NCBI GenBank assembly: GCA_030817875.1
Contig: JAUSZU010000001.1
Coordinates: 4,216,001 to 4,280,000, forward strand
Direction: 5' to 3'
Source: Flavobacterium sp. W4I14
GTDB taxonomy: Bacteria > Bacteroidota > Bacteroidia > Sphingobacteriales > Sphingobacteriaceae
DNA length: 64,000 bases
The stretch's first letter is position 1; every line of letters starts with the position of its first letter. Below, piece after piece: positions 37,089 through 46,196 of the stretch. The notes under the pieces were generated by a model. The model ran no database searches. It was not told where the DNA came from and saw only the letters and a program-made list of their open reading frames with translations. A program made the translations under genes and the position numbers.

Positions 37089-38147
37089 CTAACTCGGGAT
37101 AACTTTTTTGCGTTTAAGTTCGTCAAACAGATCAAAAAACATTTTTTCAGTATTGATATACTCATGGAAGCCTAATCGTCTTGCTTTTGTACCGTCTGAG
37201 AAGAAATCGTAATCCCAGGAAAAAACAAAATCGCCAAAGGCCCATGAAGATACTTCGTCATAACTGTGTTTGGCCAGGTTATGTTTTTCTTGCAGCTGTG
37301 TCCATAAAGCCGATTTATCAGCCATTACGGTTTGCAAAGGCATTTGAAGTGGAGGGGCAGTATCCATTTTAAAATAAGCTGCAATTTTAGGCCAAAGATC
37401 GTTCCATCGGACCAAATCACCATTGGTTATATTAAAGGCTTGATTGGCACATGCCGGGTTGGTGGCCGCCCATACCGTTGCTTTTGCCAATAATCCAGCA
37501 TCTGTAATGTCTAAAAGCTTATCATATGCCCCTAATTTACCAGGAAAACGCAAAGGCAAACCCATTTCTTTCGATATGGATGCATAAACTGCAATTACAG
37601 AAACCAAATTCATTGGATTGCCCAATGTGGTGCCCGCAACTACAGATGGCCGGAGCGCAGACCAATTCCACTTTTTACCTTTTTGCTGTGCCTCAAGAAA
37701 CTGTTGCTGATCTACATTAAATTCTGGCGGCATATGTCCACCATCACTTTCTTTTGCTGGTGTTTTAAAAGGACCGTAATGTGCCCCGTATACTTTATAG
37801 CCCTGCATTAAACTGATGTGCTGTAAGTCTTTTGCAATATCTTCAATGGCATTAACCACATTTACAAGCATCGTTAAATTAGGTGCTACCAACTCCGTCC
37901 ATGTAGGCTTATCCTGATATGCGGCATAAAAAATATGTGTTACTTTAGTTAAGAGGCTCAATTGCTTCTTACTGTCCTCTGGGTCCAGCAGGTCTACAGA
38001 AATATACCTCGTTTTATCTTTATCCAGCCCACCCCGACGCGATAAACCGATAATATCCCAATCTCCAAGATTTTCTAAGTGGCTGATTAAATTACTGCCA
38101 ATTACCCCATTTGCACCCACAACCAATGCTGTTTTACTGTTATTCAT
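37089..38147 (-). CDS. SDR-family epimerase/reductase (PRISE-like)
   Basis: 352 aa from ATG at 38147, which opens MNNSKTALVVGANGVIGSNL with the GxxGxxG NAD(P) motif; the frame is open upstream to 38267 but that would run across the AraC gene start. Features such as LSRRGG, ISVDLLDPED, THIFYAAYQDKPTW, LMQGYKVYGAHYGPFKTPAKES and LRPSVVAG are those of the progesterone-5-beta-reductase/iridoid-synthase-like (PRISE) extended SDRs, which reduce activated C=C bonds of enones. The natural substrate is unknown. Divergent from an AraC regulator with a perfect operator-like palindrome between them. Confidence 0.82.
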   Translation of the reverse strand: MNNSKTALVVGANGVIGSNLISHLENLGDWDIIGLSRRGGLDKDKTRYISVDLLDPEDSKKQLSLLTKVTHIFYAAYQDKPTWTELVAPNLTMLVNVVNAIEDIAKDLQHISLMQGYKVYGAHYGPFKTPAKESDGGHMPPEFNVDQQQFLEAQQKGKKWNWSALRPSVVAGTTLGNPMNLVSVIAVYASISKEMGLPLRFPGKLGAYDKLLDITDAGLLAKATVWAATNPACANQAFNITNGDLVRWNDLWPKIAAYFKMDTAPPLQMPLQTVMADKSALWTQLQEKHNLAKHSYDEVSSWAFGDFVFSWDYDFFSDGTKARRLGFHEYINTEKMFFDLFDELKRKKVIPS

Positions 38148-38220
38148 TTCTTTCAATTTAAATTGATTCACATAAAATAAAGATCCTGACAAACCACAGA
38201 TATGTTTTTGTAAAATAGTA

Positions 38221-38244
38221 TGATAGATTTGTATAAATCTATCA
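38221..38244. promoter_or_regulatory. perfect inverted repeat between SDR and AraC genes
   Basis: TGATAGATTT - GTAT - AAATCTATCA, 10-bp perfect arms. Its right end touches the ATG at 38244 of the AraC gene. Probably an autoregulatory operator controlling both divergent genes; a dimeric regulator other than the AraC protein is also possible. Confidence 0.7.
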
Positions 38245-39029
38245 TGAAGCGATACGTCCAATTTCAACCTATTGTTATTTCAGAATTTGAAGTAAGCAAG
38301 TGGCAGCACCCTTTACATCGGCACAACCATTATGAACTGATTTACATTAAAAATGGATCTGGCCAGCATATCATTAACGAAATCTCCATTACTTACGAAA
38401 AAGGAAATCTCTTCTTAATTGGTCCGGATGATGACCATCGTTTCGAAATTGAAGAAAAAACACATTTCATTTATATCAAGTTTACCGATATATTCATCCA
38501 TCAGAAGGAGGTTAACCCAACAAACTTGCAACACCTGGAATATCTGATCAAAAGCCGTGAAACGCATTTTCTAGCTTTTAACTTTACTGCCGATGATCAG
38601 TTGATCATTGAAAACATCATTGCGCTCACCCTATCACTCAACATAAACATGTTGCCAAATGAAGCTTTAATCTGGACACAGATCTTAATGCTTTCCACTA
38701 TCATGCAACGCAATATGCCCGAAATTAAAAGCAGTGTACAACGATCAAAAGATATTCAAGCCATTTTCTGTTACCTGCACAAATACATTTACCAGCCTAA
38801 AAATTTAAAGGCAAATGTAATGGCGACACACTTTAATCTTTCAGAAGACTATATAGGGCCCTATTTTAAAAGAAATACAGGTATAACCTTACGCCAGTAT
38901 ATCCACAATTATCGTCAGAATTTAATTCAACAGCGAATAGAAAGCGGAAGATTTGGATTGAAACAAATTGCGGTAGAATTTGGCCTGGTGGATGAAAGCC
39001 ACGTAAGTAAACTGATGCGAAAAGTCTGA
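38244..39029 (+). CDS. AraC-family transcriptional regulator
   Basis: 261 aa from ATG 38244 (MKRYVQFQPIVISEFE); an ATG at 38220 would put the operator palindrome inside the coding region. The N-terminal cupin sensor domain reads HPLHRHNHYELIYIKNGSGQHIINE with metal-type histidines. The C-terminal double helix-turn-helix (about 165-261) has NLKANVMATHFNLSEDYIGPYFKRNTGITLRQYIHNYR and LKQIAVEFGLVDESHVSKLMRK. Probably controls the divergent PRISE-like reductase. Confidence 0.92.
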   Translation: MKRYVQFQPIVISEFEVSKWQHPLHRHNHYELIYIKNGSGQHIINEISITYEKGNLFLIGPDDDHRFEIEEKTHFIYIKFTDIFIHQKEVNPTNLQHLEYLIKSRETHFLAFNFTADDQLIIENIIALTLSLNINMLPNEALIWTQILMLSTIMQRNMPEIKSSVQRSKDIQAIFCYLHKYIYQPKNLKANVMATHFNLSEDYIGPYFKRNTGITLRQYIHNYRQNLIQQRIESGRFGLKQIAVEFGLVDESHVSKLMRKV

Positions 39030-39045
39030 AGCCCTGAGCTAAAGG

Positions 39046-39142
39046 ATGGAAAACGTAAAGTGGATGTCGGAATTGATTCTGCGTTCATCTTCTAGATCTG
39101 CTGGATAAATAATTAAAAACGAATTGCAAATCAAGACCTACT
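39046..39142. repeat. dispersed intergenic repeat, copy 2 (short)
   Basis: TCGGAATTGATTCTGCGTTCATC, CTTCTAGATCTGCTGGATAAA and AAACGAATTGCAAATCAAGACC match the second half of the copy at 36886-37076. Confidence 0.75.
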
Positions 39143-39145
39143 ACA

Positions 39146-40903
39146 TTATTTAAACAAACCTTTAACATCTACCGAAAAACCAAGCTCGATAAAACTCTGT
39201 GTAGACCATTTAATTTCAAGTGGAAGGCCTGCATCCTTTACCGTTTCTTTACTCACATCCTTACCTGTTCCGTAGTTGATCTGCGCAAAAGGATTTTTAT
39301 CAATATTGAGCATTAAAAGCAATCTGCTCCCTTTTTGCAGCTGCTTACTGAATACTCTCGATCTATAAAAAGGTATGGTTTCTAACTTCCCAGGTTTAAG
39401 CAAGTTTCTTTTACTCATATCGTATGCGTAACTGGCTCTTCCTAAATAATAAGAAAGCTGAAAATATTCACCTGAGGGCGTAACTTCGTACAGAACCAGC
39501 CCTAGGTCCATATCCTTTTTGTTGATGATGGCTTTAAGCTGTCCCTCTAGCGCACCTGATACTGAAATGGCTTGACTAAATGGCTTCGTGATAAAAAACA
39601 GTCCATTGGATCTGTCGATTTCTTTTTTGATGATCGGTTCAGGGTAATAATCATTGTAGAATGTGGTTCTGTCTGCCAGATCAACCTGCTGGTGCATAAA
39701 AACTTCTCTAGCTGGCTTTTGCTCCGACAGCAGCATTCCGTTTGCAGTGCTGTCCAAATAAAAGCGGATATGGTAATCCTCCATTTTTGCCAATGAAGCA
39801 GCATGTTTCCATTTATTTGCGCCCATTACCTCATAATTGATCTTATCTTTTAACAGTACAGGTTTCTTTCCATCTTTAAGAATATAATCGAGCCATTGGA
39901 AAGTGATTTCGCGGGTATTGATCAGTGCAATTGAATCTACTTCGTAATCTCTCAAATTGGCGACTCCACCTATCTGTGATCCAAAATGATCGTAGGGGCC
40001 TATAATTAAATAATGTTCGGCCGAGGGATTATACTTATAATGTTCGCGGAGGTATTCTAATGCCGAAACCTGCCCATCATCATAATAGCCGGTAATACTA
40101 AGTACTGGAATATTAATGTGTTTAAAATCTTTACCATAGGGCACCATCGACTGCCAGTAGGCATCGTAATCGGGGTGACTAAGCCACTTCTGCAACAATG
40201 GATTTGGTGTACCATCAATGCTGTCGATCTTATTGTAAGCGGCCCCACTTTCCCACCAGTTATTCCGCATTCTGCGCCAACGGACATCATCGTTATTCAC
40301 AGCATCATCGGTGTATTTGTTGTTGGTGATGTAAAATGCCCATTGATAATTGGCTGCTAAAAAAACATTATTTTCCATGGGTAAGCCAAGCCCTGGAATT
40401 GCAGCTACATAAGGTACAATGGTTTTAAGCGCTGGATGCAGGTGCTTGATGGCAGCCCATTGTGCAAAACCAGAATAACTCCCTCCATACATGCCCACAC
40501 TACCATTACTCCATGATTGAGTGATGATCCAATCGATAACCGCATTCACATCCTGTACTTCATACTCATAAGGCGCTGGCTGATCAGGGCTCAGTCGTTT
40601 TCCTCTCGCATCGGCCACAATGCCTATGTAGCCATGATCGGCAGCGTATTTGGCTTCCATCAAACTCCTTTGGGTGTTGGAATAGATAAAATAAAAGAGC
40701 GCTGCAGGTAATTTCTGCTGCACACCTTTTTTCCTCACCACTACAGCAGATAAAGTAATGCCGTATTTTGTTTTAATCATCACGCTATCGTTGATGATAT
40801 AATTAGTGATATCGGGTAAGGTTAACTTTTGCTGTGCAAAGGTTTCCATGCCCATTACGAGGCATAGCACAGCCACACCCAGTTTTGCTAAGTTTATTTT
40901 CAT
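39146..40903 (-). CDS. CocE/NonD-family secreted hydrolase (X-Pro dipeptidyl peptidase S15 type)
   Basis: 585 aa with signal peptide ending VMGMETFAQ. An alpha/beta-hydrolase core has GMYGGSYSGFAQW (nucleophile Ser144), the acid in ITGYYDDGQVSALEYLREH and the histidine in LIIGPYDHFGSQ. A C-terminal jelly-roll domain (about 400-585, LFFITKPFSQAISVSGALEGQL) is typical of CocE/PepX proteins. Probably a periplasmic peptidase or acyl-ester/amide hydrolase. It is the last gene of an operon behind a LytS-type kinase and a LytTR regulator (19 nt gap), an arrangement suggesting control by that pair. Confidence 0.88.
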   Translation of the reverse strand: MKINLAKLGVAVLCLVMGMETFAQQKLTLPDITNYIINDSVMIKTKYGITLSAVVVRKKGVQQKLPAALFYFIYSNTQRSLMEAKYAADHGYIGIVADARGKRLSPDQPAPYEYEVQDVNAVIDWIITQSWSNGSVGMYGGSYSGFAQWAAIKHLHPALKTIVPYVAAIPGLGLPMENNVFLAANYQWAFYITNNKYTDDAVNNDDVRWRRMRNNWWESGAAYNKIDSIDGTPNPLLQKWLSHPDYDAYWQSMVPYGKDFKHINIPVLSITGYYDDGQVSALEYLREHYKYNPSAEHYLIIGPYDHFGSQIGGVANLRDYEVDSIALINTREITFQWLDYILKDGKKPVLLKDKINYEVMGANKWKHAASLAKMEDYHIRFYLDSTANGMLLSEQKPAREVFMHQQVDLADRTTFYNDYYPEPIIKKEIDRSNGLFFITKPFSQAISVSGALEGQLKAIINKKDMDLGLVLYEVTPSGEYFQLSYYLGRASYAYDMSKRNLLKPGKLETIPFYRSRVFSKQLQKGSRLLLMLNIDKNPFAQINYGTGKDVSKETVKDAGLPLEIKWSTQSFIELGFSVDVKGLFK

Positions 40904-40921
40904 GATTAAAAATTTATTGGT

Positions 40922-41614
40922 TTATATTTTAATAAGGTTTCGGAGTTTAATGGCCTGCCGTTCCGAGATCCTGACCAGTTCTCCTGTTTTAAGTTCTACG
41001 AGCATACCATCACCGCCCTTTTTTACCAACCTGATGTAATCGAGGTTAAATAAAATACTTCTGCTCGCCCTGAAAAACCTTTGGCAATGGGGGTTTTCTT
41101 CTAGTTTATTTAACGAAGTTTTAAGCAATACATGTTCCTGGCCAAAAAAGAGTCGCGCATAATTCTCTACTGACTCGATAAGATGCACATCTTTCCATTT
41201 TATGAGGTGATGTTTGCCTCTGTCCTTTACAAAAACAGCTGTGCCATCATCCTTGCTGATCTTTTCTATGGCTTTATCAATTGCACTTTTAAAGCGTTCT
41301 TCCCGTACAGGTTTCATCAGGTAATCCATGGCGCTTACTTCAAAAGCCTGCACCGCATAACTGTCGAAAGCCGTTACAAAAATCACCTGCGGCACATATA
41401 CCAAATTTTCCAACAGATCGAAACCCGAACGGCCAGGCATCTGTATGTCCAAAAAAATCAGATCAGGCTTTAAAAGTCCGATGAGCTGTTCGGCTTCATC
41501 GGCATTAGCAGCCTCACCCAATACCGTAACCTGTGGATAGCTTTTTAGCATCCTTATCAGTTCCTGCCTTGCGCCACGTTCATCGTCAACAATCAGTGTC
41601 CTAATATTTCTCAT
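40922..41614 (-). CDS. LytTR-family response regulator
   Basis: 230 aa. Receiver domain with LIVDDERGAR (acidic pair), phospho-acceptor Asp56 in LIFLDIQMPG and the switch Lys in DYLMKPV. The LytTR DNA-binding domain (about 130-230) has VLLKTSLNKLEENPHCQRFFRASRSILFNLDYIRLV. Overlaps the kinase stop codon by 4 bp, so the two are translationally coupled. Confidence 0.95.
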   Translation of the reverse strand: MRNIRTLIVDDERGARQELIRMLKSYPQVTVLGEAANADEAEQLIGLLKPDLIFLDIQMPGRSGFDLLENLVYVPQVIFVTAFDSYAVQAFEVSAMDYLMKPVREERFKSAIDKAIEKISKDDGTAVFVKDRGKHHLIKWKDVHLIESVENYARLFFGQEHVLLKTSLNKLEENPHCQRFFRASRSILFNLDYIRLVKKGGDGMLVELKTGELVRISERQAIKLRNLIKI

Positions 41615-42696
41615 CTGACTGGAATTTTAATTTCTGCACAAACCTTTTGCTCCATTTCATACAGGCTGAAATATGCATGGTGCTGGTAACTGAGATCAAG
41701 CCGTTCTTTCAGGTTCTGCAGTCCTATGCCTGCGACCGTTTTATTTGGTTCCAACCTGCCAGGATTTAAAACACAGATGCTTACCAATCCATTCTGCTCG
41801 TTAATTACTACTTCGATCTTTCCACCATGCTTTTCTAATGCAACTCCATGCTTTACTGCATTTTCTACCAATGTTTGAATGCATAGGCGTGGCACCATCA
41901 GCCCAGAGAGCGAGATATCGATATCCAAATCGTATTGTAATCTTTCTTCCATTCTCAACCCCTCTAGCTCCAGGTAATCTCTCACCAGGTCTATTTCTTC
42001 ATTTAACCTGATGAGCATGGCATTGCCTTTATACAATCCACTGCGCAACAGTTCGCTTAGCAGATCGATTGCCCTACCCGCAGCATCGGGGCGGGTATAT
42101 ACCAAAGATTTTATGTTATTGAGTGCATTGAACAAAAAATGAGGATTTAACTGAGCAGAAAGATTATCCAGTTGCGATTGCTTAAAGCTAAGCTCCAATC
42201 TGGCATTTTCTACCGATAACCGTATTTCCCGTTTTGCGTAGTGGTAAAGGTGGTAGGCTAAAAGCCATATGGCCATTAAGCGGATACCCGCAACAAAAAT
42301 ACCTGCTGCATTTAAACTAAAAAAATCAGCAAACGGCTGGGGTGGGTGGCTTAAGAACAGTAATCTCACCAGGTACAATTTACTAACCGTAACTATAGTA
42401 TAAAAAATACCCATTACCGGAATAACGATCAACATACGCCAGATCAGTTTCTGAAGCGCCAGGTCTTGCCAGTGGTTTTTATTTGCAAAATTACGGTACA
42501 AATGGGTAATCAAAATGTACATGACCACATCCGAAACAAACTGTACAACAGCCATATCGAATCTGAAATTACCAGCTCCAGACCAACCTTGAAATGTCCA
42601 ATACAAAGCGGCCACAGACCAGCCAATTAGCTGACATTTCCAATAAAGCGATATATAGGGTTTCTTTTCCAAAATTTTCTGTTCCAAACAAAGCAA
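41611..42696 (-). CDS. LytS-type sensor histidine kinase
   Basis: 361 aa. Four hydrophobic segments span about 20-155 with short loops and no large extracellular sensor. They are followed by the His_kinase domain: QLNPHFLFNALNNIKSLVY (phospho-accepting His186), LRDYLELEGLRM-like region, and an ATPase part with CIQTLVENAVKHGVALEKHGG and GIGLQNLKERL. It feeds the LytTR regulator encoded immediately downstream. Confidence 0.94.
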   Translation of the reverse strand: MLCLEQKILEKKPYISLYWKCQLIGWSVAALYWTFQGWSGAGNFRFDMAVVQFVSDVVMYILITHLYRNFANKNHWQDLALQKLIWRMLIVIPVMGIFYTIVTVSKLYLVRLLFLSHPPQPFADFFSLNAAGIFVAGIRLMAIWLLAYHLYHYAKREIRLSVENARLELSFKQSQLDNLSAQLNPHFLFNALNNIKSLVYTRPDAAGRAIDLLSELLRSGLYKGNAMLIRLNEEIDLVRDYLELEGLRMEERLQYDLDIDISLSGLMVPRLCIQTLVENAVKHGVALEKHGGKIEVVINEQNGLVSICVLNPGRLEPNKTVAGIGLQNLKERLDLSYQHHAYFSLYEMEQKVCAEIKIPVR

Positions 42697-42771
42697 CGAA
42701 AACTAATTTTAAGAAAAAAGATAAAGTACAGGAGCGTAGGGTTTTGGGGGATGAGTGGGTCTTTTAGTCAA

Positions 42772-43020
42772 GAGTCGGGAGTCCAGAGTCTATCGTGCAA
42801 AGAAACAAATATGCCTTTGTGCGCACTGTGCCTTAGTGGTTTATAGGAAAGAAAATATAGGATGGAGATGAGGATAGTCCGAAGTCTACGATGCCAAAGA
42901 AACAAACTCAGCTTCGTGCCTTGATGGTTAGAGGATGGATAACGGAATTGATTCTGTGCCGACCTTCTAGATCTGCAGGAGATATAAATAGTTAAAACGG
43001 ATTGCAAATCCTGACCAACA
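42772..43020. repeat. dispersed intergenic repeat, copy 3 (long, composite)
   Basis: Starts with GAGTCGGGAGTCCAGAGTC (compare 268-297), then TGCCTTTGTGCGCACTGTGCC, a second CTTCGTGCCTTGATGG, GGAATTGATTCTGTGC, CTTCTAGATCTGCAGGA and AAACGGATTGCAAATCCTGACCA. Same block order as 36886-37076. Fills the 338-bp gap between the kinase and the AraC gene. Confidence 0.75.
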
Positions 43021-43034
43021 ATAGTACGAAAACA

Positions 43035-43925
43035 TCAATTCAGCAACTGCTTTTTAAACGTATTTGGACTAATACCAACCTCTTTTTTAAATAAACGCGA
43101 GAAATAAGAAAGATTCTCAAATCCCAATGCATAAGCAATCTCCGAAACCGACCTGTTTTCACCGATTAAACGGTTTTTTGCTTCAGATATCAGGTAAATA
43201 TGGATATGTTCTAAAGCCGTTTTCCCACTTTCCTGTTTTAAAACATCTGTTAAATAACCTGCTGAAATGTTTAAACGCGCTGCCATATCGTGCACTGATG
43301 GCAAACCTTTAGTAGCCAATAATCCATTAGCAACATATTTATTTATTTCTTCATTAAACCGGGTTACTGTTTTGCCCGAAATTTCTGTGCGGTTAAGAAA
43401 TTGCCTTTTGTAAAAACGCTGACTGTACTTAAGCAAAGTATCTACATTGGCCAAAATCAATTCGCGACTGTATTCATCCTGGTTGTTTCGGTATTCGGTT
43501 TCAATTTTATGATACAATTCCCAAACGGTACTTTCTTCACTGGGAGAGAGATGCAGCGCTTCGTTGGTTTCGTAATCGAAGTAGTGGTATTTTTTGACGG
43601 TATCATGCAACATATGTCCATTTAAAAAATCTTCGTGAATAAAAATCAAAAAACCATCTTCATCCATCCCCAGGTTTTTCATTTCGATTACCTGATGAGG
43701 TTTAAAGAACATCATCGAGCCACTTTCGTGGTCGTATTTTGTACGTCCATAAAGAATTTGTCCTGCAATAATCTTTTTAAAACCGATCATATAGAAATCG
43801 CTCGTAAACTCCCGGTCGCCCATGCTACACATATGGTCACATTTGTAAATGCTAAACAATGGGTTCTCGGGTGGAGGAAATGCGTTTTCCCGATGTAATT
43901 CGGCCAAATTTTTATAGTGTTTCAT
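43035..43925 (-). CDS. AraC-family transcriptional regulator
   Basis: 296 aa. The N-terminal part is a cupin-like sensor (FLIFIHEDFLNGHM, MMFFKPHQVIEMKN). The C-terminal double helix-turn-helix (about 190-296) has SVHDMAARLNISAGYLTDVLKQESGKTALEHIHIYLI and SVSEIAYALGFENLSYFSRLFKKEVGISPNTFKKQ. It lies 75 bp downstream of an SDR gene in the same direction, with a hairpin between. Confidence 0.93.
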   Translation of the reverse strand: MKHYKNLAELHRENAFPPPENPLFSIYKCDHMCSMGDREFTSDFYMIGFKKIIAGQILYGRTKYDHESGSMMFFKPHQVIEMKNLGMDEDGFLIFIHEDFLNGHMLHDTVKKYHYFDYETNEALHLSPSEESTVWELYHKIETEYRNNQDEYSRELILANVDTLLKYSQRFYKRQFLNRTEISGKTVTRFNEEINKYVANGLLATKGLPSVHDMAARLNISAGYLTDVLKQESGKTALEHIHIYLISEAKNRLIGENRSVSEIAYALGFENLSYFSRLFKKEVGISPNTFKKQLLN

Positions 43926-43940
43926 CCTTTTGAATAGTAA

Positions 43941-43983
43941 TTAACTACAAGCTACACAATTACCTCGTACAGCCTGTAGTTAA
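43941..43983. promoter_or_regulatory. long inverted repeat between SDR and AraC genes
   Basis: TTAACTACAAGCT / AGCCTGTAGTTAA, 13-bp arms with one mismatch, 17-nt loop, 16 bp before the AraC start. No T-run follows, so operator or mRNA hairpin rather than terminator. Confidence 0.55.
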
Positions 43984-44000
43984 AGGTTTTAAATGATTTA

Positions 44001-44819
44001 TTAATGACCGTGTGCATTGGTTGCTACTTCAGCCCATTCGTCAAATTCAGCCAAACGTTCTGCATAAACCTGTTTAACACCTTGTAGAGCCACTTTACCC
44101 AACAAGAAGTGTAAAGGAGGTTTAGGACTGTCGATCAATGCCAATACAGCGGGTACCGTTGCCTCTGGTTTGCCCCAACTATCGGGTGTTGAAGCATCAA
44201 AAAATGCTTTTTTAACTGGAGCATATACTTCTAGCGGATCTGTTTGGAAAGCTGAGGCACCCGACCAATCGGTAGAAAAACCATTTGGTTCGATTAAACT
44301 TACATTAATGCCAAAACCTTTTACTTCTGTAGCCAAGGTTTCACTTAAGCCGTTAACCGCATATTTTGAGGCATTGTACAAACCCAGCACGGGCAAACTC
44401 ACCAAGCCCAGGAAGCTAGAAACCTGGATAATGTGCCCGGCTTTTTGTTCGCGCATTAACGGAACAATTGCTTGTGTTACCCACAGCAGACCAAAAAAAT
44501 TGGTTTCCATTTGTGCACGTGCCTGTTGTTCGCTCGTTTCTTCTATGGCACCAAATAGACCAAATCCCGCATTATTGATCAATACATCAATGTGGCCAAA
44601 GTGCTGCTTAACTTTTTCAACTACGGCAAAACAGGCATCTCTATCGTTTACATCCAATTGAAGCGGAAACACCGCATCGCCATAAGCTTCTACCAAATCA
44701 TTTAAATCTGCTGTATTTCTTGCGGTTGCAGCTACTTTATCACCACGTTCTAAAAGGGCCTTTGCCCAGATTTTACCAAAGCCACGTGAAGCACCGGTAA
44801 TTAAAATTATTTTCGACAT
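44001..44819 (-). CDS. SDR-family oxidoreductase
   Basis: 272 aa from ATG 44819 (MSKIILITGASRGFGK); the open frame continues 27 bp upstream without support. Classical SDR: TGASRGFG, NNAG (DVLINNAGFGLFG), catalytic YNASK. C-terminal region matches the subgroup annotated as SDR NAD(P)-dependent ketoreductases often paired with AraC regulators. Substrate unknown. Read into the AraC gene at 43035. Confidence 0.93.
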   Translation of the reverse strand: MSKIILITGASRGFGKIWAKALLERGDKVAATARNTADLNDLVEAYGDAVFPLQLDVNDRDACFAVVEKVKQHFGHIDVLINNAGFGLFGAIEETSEQQARAQMETNFFGLLWVTQAIVPLMREQKAGHIIQVSSFLGLVSLPVLGLYNASKYAVNGLSETLATEVKGFGINVSLIEPNGFSTDWSGASAFQTDPLEVYAPVKKAFFDASTPDSWGKPEATVPAVLALIDSPKPPLHFLLGKVALQGVKQVYAERLAEFDEWAEVATNAHGH

Positions 44820-45025
44820 TTTTTCTTTGTTAAATATTGGTAACAAAGGTATTGTAGCGTACTAAGACCGATTTATACAAAACACGGGACTATTAGCACA
44901 TTTTAAGGTTTAGCTAATTATCAGTTGAATATTTAATAATAACCCGAAAGATTATCAATCTGTTGTAGCGCCTAAAGATATTTTTACGTTTTATGAGGAA
45001 ATATTAATCTAAAAACCACTCACCT

Positions 45026-45640
45026 ATGAAAAACATACTTTTTCTTTTTGTAGCCTTTGCACTTGTTTCATGTAAAAAATCGGAAAGATATGGTCCGCTG
45101 AACTTAAAAAACGGACAGGAAGTTGAATTGCTGGTAAGCCCACGTTATGCTGCAGATAATGACCCGCTTTTAACGTTACCCGGTAATGTAGATGCTGGTG
45201 CTTCTCTATGGGGTTTTGATCAAAGAGAACCTGGTTATTCGTACCGCGTTAAAGCCAGATTCAACCGCGATAAAGAACCACTTCAAGACGGGCCTGAATA
45301 CTACTTTATTTTCGAAAAGATAATTAGCAAAGAGCAGTATAAAGGAAGCGAGTCTTTCACAGTACAACTCATTACCAACTACGTTGTTGGTGGACCAGTA
45401 ATAAGACTAAGCAAAACAGGAAACGATTATTATATGATTCCTGATAAGTTACAACTCACTTATGCAAATAGCACGGTTCAGAACGAACTTGAAGAAATAT
45501 GGCTAAATGTACAGGAAATCCGTGCAAACTGGCAAAAAGGGCAACGACCAAAATGGAAGGCTATTAAAGCTACAGTGGTACACGATCCGCAGAAGTTTGG
45601 AAAAGCCTACCTGGTACAACAGATACAATTCATTGATTAA
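45026..45640 (+). CDS. lipoprotein of unknown function
   Basis: 204 aa. Signal MKNILFLFVAFALVSC gives an SPII lipoprotein (CKKSERYGP). The body has beta-strand-like stretches (KNGQEVELLVSPRYAADNDPLLTL, SYRVKARFNRDKEPLQDGPEYYFIFEKI) and ends in KKAYLVQQIQFID-like sequence. I do not recognise the family. A single-gene unit: 206 bp after the divergent SDR start and closed by a strong terminator. Confidence 0.8.
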   Translation: MKNILFLFVAFALVSCKKSERYGPLNLKNGQEVELLVSPRYAADNDPLLTLPGNVDAGASLWGFDQREPGYSYRVKARFNRDKEPLQDGPEYYFIFEKIISKEQYKGSESFTVQLITNYVVGGPVIRLSKTGNDYYMIPDKLQLTYANSTVQNELEEIWLNVQEIRANWQKGQRPKWKAIKATVVHDPQKFGKAYLVQQIQFID

Positions 45641-45650
45641 CAGAAAATAA

Positions 45651-45681
45651 AAAAGGAGAATGCTTAGAACATTCTCCTTTT
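45651..45681 (+). terminator. intrinsic terminator
   Basis: Perfect 12-bp arms AAAAGGAGAATG / CATTCTCCTTTT with a 7-nt loop, followed by TTGGTTTT, 10 bp after the stop of the lipoprotein gene. Confidence 0.9.
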
Positions 45682-45831
45682 TGGTTTTAAGTAAACCCTA
45701 AGATTTACTACTTAGATACTGTAATTAAATGATTCCGTTTCGATTAATCCACGGTGCTGCATCTCAGTCCCAAATTGCAATGGCAGTTGGAGATTAATCT
45801 GTTCGGTGTACACGTGTTCGACTTTTTCATA

Positions 45832-46170
45832 TCACAATTCGTTTAACTTAAATATATTTTTCATTAGCAGCCACTTTTCTCCAGGCTTTGCTAAGGGTAA
45901 TGCCTGCTGATATTTCCACATCAGCTCTTCCCACTCTTTCACCTTAGGGTTAGCAACATCCATAGCTGTTTTTTTTTCAAAACTGAAATCTTCCTCAGTT
46001 TCCATAATCATGAACAAACGGTTCGAAATGCGGTATATTTCCATTTCCAAAACCCCCGATTCGATAATACTCCGCTTAATTTCAGGCCAGCCATTAAGGT
46101 GATACGCTTCATACTCCGCTATGAGTTTTGGATCATCAACAAGATCCAGTGCTAAACAATATCTTTTCAT
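45832..46170 (-). CDS. L-rhamnose/L-fucose mutarotase family protein
   Basis: 112 aa, the whole RhaM-type ferredoxin-like fold: KRYCLALDLVDDPKLIAEYEAYHLNGWPEI, VLEMEIYRISNRLFMIMETEEDF, WEELMWKYQQALPLAKPGEKW. Catalyses anomer interconversion of a deoxy sugar. It is 26 bp after the alpha-L-fucosidase gene in the same operon, so L-fucose is the likely substrate in place of rhamnose. No other fucose gene (isomerase, kinase, aldolase) is in the window. Confidence 0.9.
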   Translation of the reverse strand: MKRYCLALDLVDDPKLIAEYEAYHLNGWPEIKRSIIESGVLEMEIYRISNRLFMIMETEEDFSFEKKTAMDVANPKVKEWEELMWKYQQALPLAKPGEKWLLMKNIFKLNEL

Positions 46171-46196
46171 TTATTTTAAAATGTAAGCAGCGCTCC

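Noticed and set aside
43941..43983. Intrinsic terminator between the SDR and AraC genes
   Set aside because: No T-run follows on the minus strand, so it is listed only as a possible operator or mRNA hairpin.
44170..44661. 163-residue plus-strand open frame opposite the SDR gene
   Set aside because: Exact antisense of a classical SDR with catalytic motifs; no independent signal or start context.
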